A DNA stretch of 64,000 nucleotides from Burkholderiaceae bacterium. GTDB lineage: Bacteria; Pseudomonadota; Gammaproteobacteria; Burkholderiales; Burkholderiaceae_A. Shown here piece after piece: positions 47,849 through 59,999 of the stretch (its first letter is position 1; each line of letters starts with the position of its first letter). The stretch spans positions 1-64,000 of the forward strand of contig JAGYKN010000005.1 in assembly GCA_018401615.1 (NCBI GenBank). The letters are read 5' to 3'. The notes under the pieces are model-generated. The model had not been told where the DNA came from and searched no databases. It worked only from the letters and a program-made list of their open reading frames with translations. A program made the position numbers and the translations under genes.

Positions 47849-49523
47849 TCATCCTCTTCATGATCATCCACTGCTGCGCGATGGAGACCACATTGTTGAC
47901 CAACCAATACAGCACCAGACCCGAGGGGAAGAAAAAGAAAAAGACCGAAAACACGATGGGCATGAACATCATGACCTTGGCCTGAAGTGGGTCTGGCGGC
48001 GCCGGGTTTAACTTGGTTTGTATGAACATGGTGATGGCCATCACCACTGGAAGGATGTAATACGGATCTGGCGTGGAGAGATCACTGATCCAAAGAGCCC
48101 ATGGCGCGTTTCGCATCTCCACGCTGGCAAGAAGCACCCAATAGAGCGCCAGAAACACTGGAATCTGAATGATGACGGGAAGACAGCCGCCAAGCGGGTT
48201 GATCTTTTCTGTCTTGTAGAGCTCCATCATGGCCTGATTGAGTTTGGCTTTATCTGAGCCGTAGCGCTCCCGAAGCGCCAAGAGCCGAGGAGACACCGCC
48301 TTCATCTTGGCCATGGACTTGTAGCTTGCCGCCGACAATGGATAAAACGCCAGCTTGATGAGGACGGTGAGCAGCACGATGGCCCAGCCCCAATTGGCCA
48401 CCAACTTATGGAGCTGCTCGAGCAGCCAATAAATTGGTTGAGACAAAAATGTCAGGAAACCGTAGTCGACCACCAACTCGAGCCCAGGGGCCAACGCCTC
48501 AAGCACCCGCTGCGCCTGCGGTCCTGCGTAGAGCGTCACCTCATGGGTCTGCTGGGCGCCTGGCGACACCGGCGCAAAGGCTTGGATGACACCAGCCGTG
48601 TAGAGGTTGTCGCCCACTCGACGCGTATAGAACTCTCGCGGCGCTTGATTCTGAAGGACCCAGGCTGAAACGAAATAATGCTGAACGAAGGCAAGCCATC
48701 CGTCATTTGCCTGCTTCACATGGTCCTGTTTTCCTTTTTCAATGTCTGAGAAGGAGATTTTTTGAAATTTGCCTTGTTCTGTGAAGATCGCCGGCCCAGT
48801 AAAGGTGTGATAAAAATCACTCTCACCCGGCGCGGAATCGCCCGTTCGCAGAAATTGCAAGTATAGATTTGGTGCCAAGGTGTCGGCACCCGTGTTCAAG
48901 ACGGTGTGTGAGATGCGAACCGCGTGACCCGCTGGCTCGATGGAGAGTGTTTTGATGAGCTTGAGGCCCCCAGACTCGGCTGCCAACACCAAGGTGCGCA
49001 ATGGGTCCTGGTTGCTTTTCAACGGTTGGGGCACAAAGACCAGCGTGTGGTTTGGGTATGACTCGGTCCGTCCTGCCGATGCAACCAACCCTGATTGTGC
49101 TTCGTAACGGCGAGTCGGTCGGCCATCAAATAACCGCACCACGCCATCTTCGTAATTGTCAGAACGTTGGTCTAGGAGCTTGGCCGTCACCACGTTTCCA
49201 CCCACCGTGCTGACCTCCAACAACAGATCTTGATTGCGAAGGGTCAAGAGATTGCCACTGATCGGCGCTGCGTCCACGGCTGGGGTTGAAATTGGAGCCG
49301 GCGCTGACGACGACAGGGTGGGGGTGGGCAGGGCCGAGGGGCCCTGGTTTGAGGCGGTTGCACCAGGTGAGACCGGGCCATCCGCCTCACCAAATGGCGC
49401 TGCAGTGGGCGCACCCGCTGGCGTCACTGCCTGGGTCGTGATCGACTGACGGTGCCATGCGTCCCATAACAAAAACAACGAGCCAATGAGCACCATTAGC
49501 AAAATTGTGCGTCGCGTATCCAT
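47838..49523 (-). CDS. yidC: Membrane protein insertase YidC
   Basis: Inner-membrane insertase/foldase (561 aa). N-terminal membrane helix (RTILLMVLIGSLFLLWDAW), a Pro/Ala-rich link, a large periplasmic domain (about 90-350) and five C-terminal helices with NWGWAIVLLT and GGCLPVIIQIPVFLALY. ATG at 49523 follows AAGGGC; the frame extends upstream through the neighbouring region without a better start. Confidence 0.95.
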   Translation of the reverse strand: MDTRRTILLMVLIGSLFLLWDAWHRQSITTQAVTPAGAPTAAPFGEADGPVSPGATASNQGPSALPTPTLSSSAPAPISTPAVDAAPISGNLLTLRNQDLLLEVSTVGGNVVTAKLLDQRSDNYEDGVVRLFDGRPTRRYEAQSGLVASAGRTESYPNHTLVFVPQPLKSNQDPLRTLVLAAESGGLKLIKTLSIEPAGHAVRISHTVLNTGADTLAPNLYLQFLRTGDSAPGESDFYHTFTGPAIFTEQGKFQKISFSDIEKGKQDHVKQANDGWLAFVQHYFVSAWVLQNQAPREFYTRRVGDNLYTAGVIQAFAPVSPGAQQTHEVTLYAGPQAQRVLEALAPGLELVVDYGFLTFLSQPIYWLLEQLHKLVANWGWAIVLLTVLIKLAFYPLSAASYKSMAKMKAVSPRLLALRERYGSDKAKLNQAMMELYKTEKINPLGGCLPVIIQIPVFLALYWVLLASVEMRNAPWALWISDLSTPDPYYILPVVMAITMFIQTKLNPAPPDPLQAKVMMFMPIVFSVFFFFFPSGLVLYWLVNNVVSIAQQWMIMKRMNVV

Positions 49524-49530
49524 GATGCCC

Positions 49531-49773
49531 TTATCGATGAGTCGTGGGGAGTGTAGTGCAAGAAGATGACGGCACTGGGTCCCACCCGGAACCACCCCAT
49601 GGGTGGCAACGACAAAGCCGCTGGGCCGTGAGGCGACCACCCCGAAAAAGACCATGTTGATCAAGCGCCTCTAGCGCGTAGTTCGAGCATGTTGGCTCGT
49701 ATCGGCAGCGGGGTCCGAGCAACGGCCGCAGGCAGACCTGGTAGAGCCTGATCAAGCTCCTCAAGAACAACAT
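49531..49773 (-). CDS. yidD: Membrane protein insertion efficiency factor YidD
   Basis: Short protein (80 aa) with the family pattern [29 protein letters not shown] and [15 protein letters not shown]. It assists YidC-dependent insertion. Placed between rnpA (1 nt gap) and yidC. Confidence 0.94.
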   Translation of the reverse strand: MLFLRSLIRLYQVCLRPLLGPRCRYEPTCSNYALEALDQHGLFRGGRLTAQRLCRCHPWGGSGWDPVPSSSCTTLPTTHR

Positions 49774-49774
49774 A

Positions 49775-50113
49775 TCAAGACGTCCTGGCAGGCATGAGCG
49801 CCATGAAAAGGGCCTTCAATAATTGCCAGTGTTGACGCCTCTCGAGCGCCGATGCCATGGAGACCTTCGAATGCACCCGAACCAACACATCACAGTGGTC
49901 GTTGACATGCGCGCGCATCAACACCCGTGACCAGCGCTTGATCGTGTTGCGTCGCACCGCTGATTTCACCAACTTCTTTGGGACAATCAAGCCCAAACGC
50001 GGCTGCAGCCCCTCAGAAGGCAACGCATGCAAGGCAAAGGCGCCCTCGCGACGACGGTGCCGTGAACCGAGTAGCGCACTGAAATCCTTGGCGCTGCGAA
50101 TGCAAGATATCAA
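49775..50113 (-). CDS. rnpA: Ribonuclease P protein component
   Basis: Basic protein of 112 aa that binds the RNase P RNA and tRNA precursors. The family motif [25 protein letters not shown] is clear, as is the FALHALP strand. TTG at 50113 overlaps the rpmH stop (TTGA, 50110-50113) and gives the normal length; the frame to 50308 is out-of-frame rpmH sequence. Confidence 0.93.
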   Translation of the reverse strand: MISCIRSAKDFSALLGSRHRRREGAFALHALPSEGLQPRLGLIVPKKLVKSAVRRNTIKRWSRVLMRAHVNDHCDVLVRVHSKVSMASALERRQHWQLLKALFMALMPARTS

Positions 50114-50244
50114 ACTGCTAGACGCTGACGTCCCTTGGCGCGGCGAGCACGAATGACAGCGCGCCCGCCCCGGGTTCTCATGCGTACGAGAAAACCGTGC
50201 GTGCGTTTGCGGCGAACCACCGAAGGTTGGTAGGTGCGTTTCAT
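50110..50244 (-). CDS. rpmH: 50S ribosomal protein L34
   Basis: 44-aa very basic protein with the L34 signature [18 protein letters not shown] at the start and RRAKGRQRL at the end. A ribosome-binding site AGAGGAG precedes the ATG at 50244. It heads the rpmH-rnpA-yidD-yidC-mnmE series. Confidence 0.97.
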   Translation of the reverse strand: MKRTYQPSVVRRKRTHGFLVRMRTRGGRAVIRARRAKGRQRLAV

Positions 50245-50273
50245 GTGAAAAGACTCCTCTGGCTGAACCCTCA

Positions 50274-50303
50274 AGTGTAGCCTGACACCGCCGCGATTCG
50301 CAA
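50274..50303 (-). promoter_or_regulatory. Candidate promoter of the rpmH operon
   Basis: On the minus strand TTGCGA (50303-50298) and TACACT (50279-50274) are spaced 18 nt, both with four of six consensus bases. A transcript would start about 20-25 nt before the rpmH ribosome-binding site. Confidence 0.5.
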
Positions 50304-50323
50304 AGCACGGCCGGCAGTCGGCC

Positions 50324-50332
50324 TGTGGATAA
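50324..50332 (-). promoter_or_regulatory. DnaA box upstream of dnaA
   Basis: TGTGGATAA, the reverse complement of the consensus TTATCCACA, lies 27 nt before the dnaA ATG. It suggests DnaA autoregulation of dnaA and possibly a second origin subregion. Confidence 0.85.
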
Positions 50333-50358
50333 CTGCCCAGGTCGAGTAGAATCATCGG

Positions 50359-51732
50359 ATGCTTCAACACGACTGGCAGGCCTGCCTCACCCACTTTTCC
50401 CGCTTACTGCCGGATCAACAATTCAAGACCTGGGTCATCCCCCTTGTGCCGTTGAGCCTTGACACTGTCAGCACGCCAGCAACGCTCGCACTGGCGGCAC
50501 CAAATCGGTTCAAGCAAGACTGGGCAAAAGAACACCTGCTCGAACCCATGCGTTCATGGTGGCAGATGCACCTTGGCCAAAGCGTTGTCATTGACATCAT
50601 CCTCACCCAACAAGACGCCGAACCCGCGCTCGCACAGTCCGGCAATCCCCATCCAAGCCCCACGGACGCCAACACCTCGACAGTTGCGTTGGCAATCGAC
50701 CCATCAAGGCAGACCTCTCGGCTAAACGATGACCTGACTTTTGATAACTTTGTGTCAGGAAAAGCCAATCAGCTTGCTCGCGCCGCAGCGCTGCAAATTT
50801 CTGACAATCCAGGCAGTGGGTACAACCCATTGTTCCTGTATGGCGGGGTTGGACTCGGAAAAACGCATCTGATTCACGCCGTGGGCAATCAGATGTCTCA
50901 GCGCAACCCCCAAATCAAGGTGCGCTACATTCATGCCGAAGCATATGTCAGCGATGTTGTCAGGGCCTATCAGCGAAAATCTTTTGATGACATCAAGCTG
51001 CACTACCACACGCTGGACCTTCTGCTCGTTGACGACATCCAGTTTTTCTCAGGCAAAACACGAACCCAAGAAGAGTTTTTCTACACCTTTGAAGCGCTGA
51101 TCGCTGCAAAAAAGCAAATCATCATCACAAGCGACACCTATCCATCGGAGTTAAACGGCATTGACACTCGCCTGATCAGCCGATTTGGATCTGGTTTGAC
51201 AGTGACAATTGAACCGCCTGAGCTCGAAATGCGCGTGGCCATTCTCTTGAGGAAAGCGGAAAAGGAAGGCCTGCCCCTGGCCGAAGACGAAGCCTTTTTC
51301 GTGGCACGGCAGTTAAAATCAAACGTTAGAGAACTAGAAGGCGCGTTGCGCAAAATAAGCGCCTATTGCCACTTTAACCAGGTTGATCCAAGCCTTGACG
51401 TCGTCAAGGAGGCGTTGCGAGACCTCTTGGCCATACAGAAAACCTCAATTTCTATTGAAAACATACAAAAGATTGTGGCGGACTATTACAAAATAAAAGT
51501 TGCAGACATGTATTCAAAAAGACGACCAGCCAGCATTGCACACCCAAGACAAGTTGCCATGTACCTGGCCAAGGAGCTCACCCAAAAAAGCCTGCCAGAC
51601 ATTGGTGATTCGTTTGGTGGCCGCGATCACACAACCGTTTTACATGCCGTTCGTAAAATCAATGCACAACGACAACACAACACTGAGTTAAACCGAGCCA
51701 TACATGTTCTTGAACAACATATTCGAGGTTAA
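50359..51732 (+). CDS. dnaA: Chromosomal replication initiator protein DnaA
   Basis: AAA+ initiator of 457 aa that opens oriC. N-terminal domain I (about 1-70), a variable linker (about 80-125), Walker [12 protein letters not shown], Walker [13 protein letters not shown], sensor region [13 protein letters not shown], and C-terminal helix-turn-helix with [13 protein letters not shown]. The 3' half is visibly more AT-rich than most of the window. Confidence 0.97.
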   Translation: MLQHDWQACLTHFSRLLPDQQFKTWVIPLVPLSLDTVSTPATLALAAPNRFKQDWAKEHLLEPMRSWWQMHLGQSVVIDIILTQQDAEPALAQSGNPHPSPTDANTSTVALAIDPSRQTSRLNDDLTFDNFVSGKANQLARAAALQISDNPGSGYNPLFLYGGVGLGKTHLIHAVGNQMSQRNPQIKVRYIHAEAYVSDVVRAYQRKSFDDIKLHYHTLDLLLVDDIQFFSGKTRTQEEFFYTFEALIAAKKQIIITSDTYPSELNGIDTRLISRFGSGLTVTIEPPELEMRVAILLRKAEKEGLPLAEDEAFFVARQLKSNVRELEGALRKISAYCHFNQVDPSLDVVKEALRDLLAIQKTSISIENIQKIVADYYKIKVADMYSKRRPASIAHPRQVAMYLAKELTQKSLPDIGDSFGGRDHTTVLHAVRKINAQRQHNTELNRAIHVLEQHIRG

Positions 51733-51936
51733 CGCTCAACACCTGTGGATAAACAAGGGACCAATTGTGAAAAACTTTTATCACCACGTAGACACCGCCA
51801 ACTTGTCCACACCCTCAAGCCAATTTCCACACCAGCATAAGAATTGAAATTAACAACTTACAATATCGTATCAAATACTTAGACTCTTTATTCACACAAA
51901 TTCTTCGGTCTATCTACTACTACTAATTTAAAAATC
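51733..51936. other. Replication origin oriC (dnaA-dnaN intergenic)
   Basis: 204-bp region with DnaA-box-like nonamers: TGTGGATAA at 51744-51752 (minus orientation of TTATCCACA), TGTGAAAAA at 51766-51774 (TTTTTCACA on minus), TTGTCCACA at 51803-51811, a weaker ATTTCCACA at 51823-51831, and TTATTCACA at 51888-51896. From about 51838 the DNA is very AT-rich, as expected of an unwinding element, and runs directly to the dnaN start. Confidence 0.85.
51914..51926 (+). promoter_or_regulatory. DnaA-trio-like repeat
   Basis: CTACTACTACTAA: four CTA triplets on the plus strand, i.e. 3'-GAT-5' trios on the other strand, the motif described for the DnaA-trio unwinding element. It lies 17 nt after the DnaA box TTATTCACA and 10 nt before the dnaN ATG. 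Confidence 0.5.
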
Positions 51937-53040
51937 ATGATTCTAATAAAAGCACAGCGCGACGCTATTTTACGACCATTGCAACTCATCACGGGTATTG
52001 TTGAGCGCAGACACACATTGCCCATTCTGGCCAACATTCTGCTGCGTAAAAAAGGAAGCATTGTTTCTTTTATTGCAACAGACATTGAGATGCAAATAAC
52101 AGCTTTTAGTGAATTGGGGCACGGCGATAACGATTTTGACATCACTGTCGGAGCAAAAAAATTCCTCGATATCCTTCGCGCATTACGAGCAGACATTGAA
52201 GTGGTCATTTCCATTACAAATTCCAAACTATCAGTAACACAGGGAAAGTCGAAATTCAACTTACAAACATTGTCTGCAGAGGAGTTTCCCGTTGTTGTTC
52301 AGGCATCTCAATACACAGCCACCGCGACGTTATCGCAGCAAGACTTTCGTCGCTGCTTACACCTGGTGCAATTCGCAATGGCGCAGCAAGACATACGCTA
52401 CTACCTAAACGGCATGTTGTTGGCACTGGCCAATGACGCCTTGAGAACCATTGCCACCGACGGCCATCGCCTGTCATACAAATCAGTGGCCATGGTTCAA
52501 GAAACCAGTATTGAAGTGATTGTGCCAAGGAAGGTCGTATTAGAGCTGCAAAAGACATTGAATGATTCAACCGACACCATTGACATATGTCTGACGAATA
52601 ACCAGGTGCTTTTTAAGTTTGGGCAGATTGAGATTTTGTCAAAACTAATTGAAGGCAGGTTCCCAGATTACGACCGAGTGATTCCAAAGACACACAGCAA
52701 ACACATTACCTTGGAACGTGAGGCCTTTTTGAAATCTTTAAGCCGAGTTGCAATTCTCACAACGGAAAAATACAAAGGTGTTAGACTTTCCCTACAGGAC
52801 AACGCCTTGAAATTGTCTGCCACAAATGCAGAACAAGAAGAAGCCCTGGAAGAATTGGATATTGAATATGATGATGAATTGTTAGAAATTGGATTTAACG
52901 TTCAATATCTGATTGATGCGTTGGCAGTATTGAAAGACGATAACATCACGTTGTCTCTACAGGACAACAACGCAAGTGCCCTTATTACCATTCCCTCAGA
53001 CGCATCATTCCGATACGTCGTGATGCCAATGCGCATCTAA
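51937..53040 (+). CDS. dnaN: DNA polymerase III beta subunit (sliding clamp)
   Basis: Processivity clamp (367 aa) of three similar domains. N-terminal RDAILRPLQLITGIVERRHTLPILANILL and the C-terminal YVVMPMRI end are typical. Strikingly AT-rich compared with the rest of the window. No recognisable Shine-Dalgarno is found; the upstream bases belong to the DnaA-trio-like element. Confidence 0.96.
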   Translation: MILIKAQRDAILRPLQLITGIVERRHTLPILANILLRKKGSIVSFIATDIEMQITAFSELGHGDNDFDITVGAKKFLDILRALRADIEVVISITNSKLSVTQGKSKFNLQTLSAEEFPVVVQASQYTATATLSQQDFRRCLHLVQFAMAQQDIRYYLNGMLLALANDALRTIATDGHRLSYKSVAMVQETSIEVIVPRKVVLELQKTLNDSTDTIDICLTNNQVLFKFGQIEILSKLIEGRFPDYDRVIPKTHSKHITLEREAFLKSLSRVAILTTEKYKGVRLSLQDNALKLSATNAEQEEALEELDIEYDDELLEIGFNVQYLIDALAVLKDDNITLSLQDNNASALITIPSDASFRYVVMPMRI

Positions 53041-53049
53041 AAAATCTAA

Positions 53050-55485
<2,436 letters not shown>

Positions 55486-55498
55486 AAACGCTGGCACA

Positions 55499-56398
55499 TT
55501 GGAACAGTCCAATCAGCTCGTGGTGGCAATATCATCTAGGGCATTATTTGATTTTGAAGAAGAAAACAAAGTCTTTGAGCAAGGTGATGATCGAGCCTAT
55601 ATGAAATTGCAATGGGAGCGCATTGATCACCCAGCTTCCCCAGGTGTGGCATTTGGATTGGTACAAAAGCTACTCGCTTTTAACACGGCTGAGCAAAATA
55701 GGGTTGAAGTCGTCGTGTTGTCGAGAAACGATCCCGTTTCAGGCTTACGGGTCTACCATTCTGCAAAAGCCCACGGGCTTCAACTTCAACGTGGTGTGTT
55801 CACACGCGGGCACCCACCCTACCGGTATTTGCGCCCGCTTGCCGCACATTTGTTTTTGTCGGCAAATGCTCAAGACGTTGAACAGGCGTTGCTATCTGGT
55901 TTTCCTGCGGCGCATGTGTTTCCAAACTCCGCTCGCGCTGGCAAGGCCTACCCCACAGAATTGCGCATTGCCTTTGACGGAGACGCAGTTCTATTTTCGG
56001 ACGAAGCAGAGCGGGTCTACCAAACGGGCGGTCTTCACGCCTTTGTGGAACATGAAACCAGGCATGCGCAGGCGCCCCTGCCCCCTGGGCCATTTAAGCC
56101 CCTACTGGATGCTTTGGTGCAACTGCGACAGGCGGCATCATCAGGCCCGATGAAATTGCGCACCGCCTTGGTCACAGCCCGATCCGCGCCGGCCCATGAG
56201 AGAGCAATTAGAACGCTCATGAACTGGCAGGTTGACATTGACGAGGCATTTTTCCTCGGGGGACTCGATAAAGGTCGGTTTCTGCTTGAATTCGAACCGG
56301 ATTTCTTTTTTGATGACCAGACCCGTCATTGCGAATCGGCTGCCCTTGTTGGCCCGACCGGGCACGTGCGCGCTGGCGTGACCAACCAGACGGGATAA
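55499..56398 (+). CDS. 5'-nucleotidase (NT5C1-like)
   Basis: Cytosolic 5'-nucleotidase family protein (299 aa) with LVVAISSRALFDFEEENKVF at the start (the acid-phosphatase-like Asp replaced by the family pattern SSRALFDF), VVVLSRNDPVSGLRV, and FEPDFFFDDQ near the end. Start TTG at 55499, 13 nt after gyrB. The family probably dephosphorylates nucleoside monophosphates; the exact substrate is unknown. Confidence 0.87.
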   Translation: MEQSNQLVVAISSRALFDFEEENKVFEQGDDRAYMKLQWERIDHPASPGVAFGLVQKLLAFNTAEQNRVEVVVLSRNDPVSGLRVYHSAKAHGLQLQRGVFTRGHPPYRYLRPLAAHLFLSANAQDVEQALLSGFPAAHVFPNSARAGKAYPTELRIAFDGDAVLFSDEAERVYQTGGLHAFVEHETRHAQAPLPPGPFKPLLDALVQLRQAASSGPMKLRTALVTARSAPAHERAIRTLMNWQVDIDEAFFLGGLDKGRFLLEFEPDFFFDDQTRHCESAALVGPTGHVRAGVTNQTG

Positions 56399-56421
56399 AG
56401 CACACGCTGTTCACACACGCC

Positions 56422-59001
56422 CTAAGTCGCTGGAGTTGCCTTCTTGACAGCCACCTTGGCAACTGCTTTTTTGCGCGGACTGGCGGGCTCTTTTTTTACC
56501 GTTTTCTTCGCGCCCTTGGTGGCAACTTCTGTTGCGCTTTTCGCTGTACCTTTTTTTGGCGCGCGGGCCTCAAACTCGAATCCCACCTTCCCTTCTGGTG
56601 TTTTGACCAAAAACGCCTTGAATCTGCGCTTGGTGCGTGACGATACGAATCCATCCAAGAGATCTGTGCGGCCGTCACGCAGCAATTTGACCATCTGCTC
56701 AGCGAGGATGGTTTGTTGAAGGATCATCACGCCAGACTTGAAATCGCACGACTTCTCCGGACCGGTGGCTTTGCTGCAGACATAGGAATTGCCATAAGCA
56801 AACACAGCCTGGGCGCACTTTGGACACGGCCCAAGGCTCTCCTGATCACTAAAGTCGATGATTTGCGCCAAATCATCGTCAAGCGATGGACCAAAATCAA
56901 ACTCCAGTTTGTGCTCGGTTGTGAGCTTGAGGCTCGCGGCAAAGGGTCTCCCCAATTTGCTTCGAAACCCATCGACCGGACCGAGTTGCTTGTCTTGAAT
57001 CAGTTGCTCTGCCTCATGAACTTCAAAGGTGCGGCCGCCAGGAATCTTGGTAAATGAGAACTCGCATGTCACGCAGGCGAATCGCCGATAATTTTCCTTC
57101 ACCACCCCACCACACTGTGGACAGGCTGTCTTGAGGGTTGCGTAATCCCCGGGTATGGTGGTGCTAGAGAAGTTTCTAGCCTGCTCAACCATGTGACCGG
57201 TTAATGTTGCAATGCCCTGCATGAACGATTCCCGCGACAGTCGACCCTCTTCAATCTGACGCAATTTAAATTCCCACTCTCCAGTGAGCTCAGGCCGAGA
57301 CAAGACTTGAATGTCAAGGCCCCGCAGAAGTGTCATGAGTTGAAACGCCTTGGCTGTTGGGATTAACTCTCGAGCCTCACGAAGCAGGTATTTCTCAAAC
57401 AACAATCCCTCAATGGTTGCTGCGCGTGTTGCAGGTGTCCCGAGTCCTTTGCCTGCAAGGGCTTCGCGCAGGTCATCATCGTCGACGAATTTGCCCGCCC
57501 CCTCCATGGATGACAAAAGGGTGGCCTCAGAGAAACGCGCCGGTGGTTTGGTCTGAAGGTTCTTCACGGTAACGGTCTGTGCCAATGGTTTGTCTTTTGG
57601 GTCGATGGCCACAAGGCGGTCATCACCTTCCTCAGCCTCCTTGCCGTAGACCGTGAGCCATCCTGGGGAAACCAAGACTTTCCCGTCGGTTCGAAAGCAC
57701 TCCCCAGACACGGTGGTCAGCCGTGTGGTGTTGAGGTATTCAGCTGAAGGAAAAAAAATCGCTAAAAATCGGCGCGACACCAATTCAAATAATTTTTGCT
57801 CTGGCTCAGACAACGATCGTGGCAGTTGACCCGTGGGAACAATGGCGAAATGGTCGGACACCTTGCTGTTGTCAAAGATCCGTTTATTGGGTTTGAGCCA
57901 CTTTTTGGCCAGGATGGTTTTGGCTGCTGTTGCGGTGGGGCCGTAACCTGAGAGTGCAATCAGGGTCTGCTCGACGACCCCGAGATAATCCTCGGGCAGT
58001 GCTTTGGAGTCGGTCCTTGGGTAGGTCAAGACCTTGTGCTTTTCGTAGAGAGCCTGCGCAAGACCGAGGGTGTTCTTGGCAGAGAATCCAAAACGAGAAT
58101 TGGCCTCTCGCTGAAGGCTTGTGAGATCAAATAGTGCGGGAGCTGCCTGGGTTGTTGGCCGACTCTCCTCGGTTACTGAGCCAACCTTGTCCTGACAGGC
58201 GCTTGCAATGGCAGCAGCGGCAGCGGCGTCCCAGAGACGATCAGCCCTTGCATCGGGGTCTGTCTCGCTTTTCTTGAACTGGGGATCGACCCATTTGCCG
58301 CTGTACTGGCCGGCTGCGACCTTGAATTCTGCCTCCACCTCCCAGTAGGATTTCGCGCGGAATTGGCGAATCAACTCCTCACGCTCGACCACCACCGCCA
58401 GGGTGGGTGTCTGAACCCTGCCAACGGTTGTGAGAAAGAAGCCACCCTCTTTGGAGTTAAAGGCGGTCATGGCCCGGGTGCCATTGATGCCAACCAGCCA
58501 GTCGGCCTCCGACCTGCAACGGGCGGCATCGGCCAGGGGCATCAGGTCTTGATCCTGTCGGAGTGAATCAAAGGCGGTGCGGATGGCCGTTGGGGTCATG
58601 GACTGCAACCACAGCCGTGAGATCGGTTGCTTGGCCTTGGCATGTTGAACGATGTAGCGAAAGATCAATTCCCCCTCGCGTCCGGCATCGCAGGCGTTGA
58701 TGAGCTGGTCTACATCTTTGCGTTTGATCAACCTGGTGAGTGTTCGAAGCCGCTGTTCAGACTTGGGAAGAGGCTGCAGGTCAAAGCTTGGCGGAATGAC
58801 GGGCAGGTGCGCAAAGCTCCACTTCCCTCTTTTCACATCGTATTGCTCTGGCGCCACAATCTCCAAGAGGTGCCCCACTGCAGAGGAGATCAACATGTCT
58901 TCTCGCTCAAAGACGTCATCGTTTTTCTCAAAGCCGCCAAGTGCGCGGGCAAGGTCTGCTGCAACGGACGGTTTCTCTGCAATAACAAGGGTTTTCGACA
59001 A
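56422..59001 (-). CDS. topB: DNA topoisomerase III
   Basis: Type IA topoisomerase (859 aa). Toprim motifs LVIAEKPSVA and DAGREGE, active-site tyrosine in LTYPRTDSKALPEDY, and TTVGRVQTPTL are intact. Two zinc-type motifs (CPQCGGVV...CVTC, and CPKCA...) precede a C-terminal tail of about 45 residues with many Lys/Ala, probably extra DNA binding. Downstream of dprA on the same strand; the smg gene usually between them in Burkholderiales is absent. Confidence 0.94.
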   Translation of the reverse strand: MSKTLVIAEKPSVAADLARALGGFEKNDDVFEREDMLISSAVGHLLEIVAPEQYDVKRGKWSFAHLPVIPPSFDLQPLPKSEQRLRTLTRLIKRKDVDQLINACDAGREGELIFRYIVQHAKAKQPISRLWLQSMTPTAIRTAFDSLRQDQDLMPLADAARCRSEADWLVGINGTRAMTAFNSKEGGFFLTTVGRVQTPTLAVVVEREELIRQFRAKSYWEVEAEFKVAAGQYSGKWVDPQFKKSETDPDARADRLWDAAAAAAIASACQDKVGSVTEESRPTTQAAPALFDLTSLQREANSRFGFSAKNTLGLAQALYEKHKVLTYPRTDSKALPEDYLGVVEQTLIALSGYGPTATAAKTILAKKWLKPNKRIFDNSKVSDHFAIVPTGQLPRSLSEPEQKLFELVSRRFLAIFFPSAEYLNTTRLTTVSGECFRTDGKVLVSPGWLTVYGKEAEEGDDRLVAIDPKDKPLAQTVTVKNLQTKPPARFSEATLLSSMEGAGKFVDDDDLREALAGKGLGTPATRAATIEGLLFEKYLLREARELIPTAKAFQLMTLLRGLDIQVLSRPELTGEWEFKLRQIEEGRLSRESFMQGIATLTGHMVEQARNFSSTTIPGDYATLKTACPQCGGVVKENYRRFACVTCEFSFTKIPGGRTFEVHEAEQLIQDKQLGPVDGFRSKLGRPFAASLKLTTEHKLEFDFGPSLDDDLAQIIDFSDQESLGPCPKCAQAVFAYGNSYVCSKATGPEKSCDFKSGVMILQQTILAEQMVKLLRDGRTDLLDGFVSSRTKRRFKAFLVKTPEGKVGFEFEARAPKKGTAKSATEVATKGAKKTVKKEPASPRKKAVAKVAVKKATPAT

Positions 59002-59033
59002 GGCATGGACTCACAAAGGACAGGAACAGATTT

Positions 59034-59930
59034 TTAGAATACGCCAGGTCGCACCAAACGCTGCCAACCCCCATGCGGCGTTCGATGGGCACGCCCTTGG
59101 AGTTCCAGCACCAAAAGACCCGCCTGGACATCTGCCTGACTCAGCCCACTGCTCTCACAGAGCGCCTCTAGCCCTTGTGCCTGCGCAGACAAGACCCTGA
59201 TGACGCCATCGGCGCGTGGGTCATCGTCGGCATCCCAGAGTTGGCTGGGCTGCGGCACAGGCCTGGCTGGTGGCGCAAGACCAAGATCCTCCAACCACTC
59301 ATTGGCGCTTCGAACCAGGCCGGCGCCTTGCCGAATGAGACCAAGCCCTCCTTCAAATAGAGGATCGTGTATGGATCCTGGCACCACCGAGACATCGACC
59401 CCCATTTCCAGTCCATAGAGCGCTGTGATGATCGATCCGCTGCCCCTGGCTGCTTCAATGAGACAGATGCCCCGCGACAACCCAGCGATGAGACGGTTGC
59501 GAAGGGGAAACTGATAGGGGCGTGGTGGCGTGCCGTCGGGATACTCACTCACCAGCAGCCCCCCCGACTCTAGAATTTGATGCAACAGCCATTGATGTCG
59601 CTTGGGATAGGTCTGGTCTAGCCCATGGGCCAGCACGGCAATCGTATGGCCTGCGACGGACAAGGCCCCCATGTGGGCGGCTGCATCCACCCCAACGGCC
59701 AGGCCGCTGATCACACTCATTCCTCGGGTGGCGGCATGGACAGCAAAATCCTTGGCATCCACCAGGCCTTGCGCACTGGCACGACGGCTCCCCACAATGG
59801 CAAGCCCCTGTTGGGCCAAGAGAGACGCGTTCCCCTGCCAATAGATGTGTTCAAGCGATGGTGAGATGGTGTTGAGCCGAGCCCATGACAGCGGATGAAG
59901 AAGGGACTGTGCAGAACCAACGTTGGTCAT
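59034..59930 (-). CDS. dprA: DNA-processing protein DprA, short form
   Basis: RecA loader on incoming single-stranded DNA during transformation. The Rossmann-like domain has LAIVGSRRASAQG, ISGLAVGVDAAAH, ENP-like SEYPDGTPPRPYQFPLRNRLIAGLS and GSGSIITA; the C-terminal winged-helix-like domain (about 240-298) is present. At 298 aa it lacks the N-terminal SAM-like domain (about 80 residues) of longer DprA proteins. ATG at 59930 leaves 69 nt to the divergent def. Confidence 0.9.
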   Translation of the reverse strand: MTNVGSAQSLLHPLSWARLNTISPSLEHIYWQGNASLLAQQGLAIVGSRRASAQGLVDAKDFAVHAATRGMSVISGLAVGVDAAAHMGALSVAGHTIAVLAHGLDQTYPKRHQWLLHQILESGGLLVSEYPDGTPPRPYQFPLRNRLIAGLSRGICLIEAARGSGSIITALYGLEMGVDVSVVPGSIHDPLFEGGLGLIRQGAGLVRSANEWLEDLGLAPPARPVPQPSQLWDADDDPRADGVIRVLSAQAQGLEALCESSGLSQADVQAGLLVLELQGRAHRTPHGGWQRLVRPGVF

Positions 59931-59999
59931 GGTGCATCGACTCCGAGGGCGAGAGGATCTAGACTATGGTCCGGCCCTTTATAAACCTCGACCATTCGG

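Noticed and set aside
50238-50251. parS-like palindrome GTTTCATGTGAAAA over the rpmH start
   Set aside because: Two mismatches to the parS core, and the bases are explained by the rpmH start codon and second codon.
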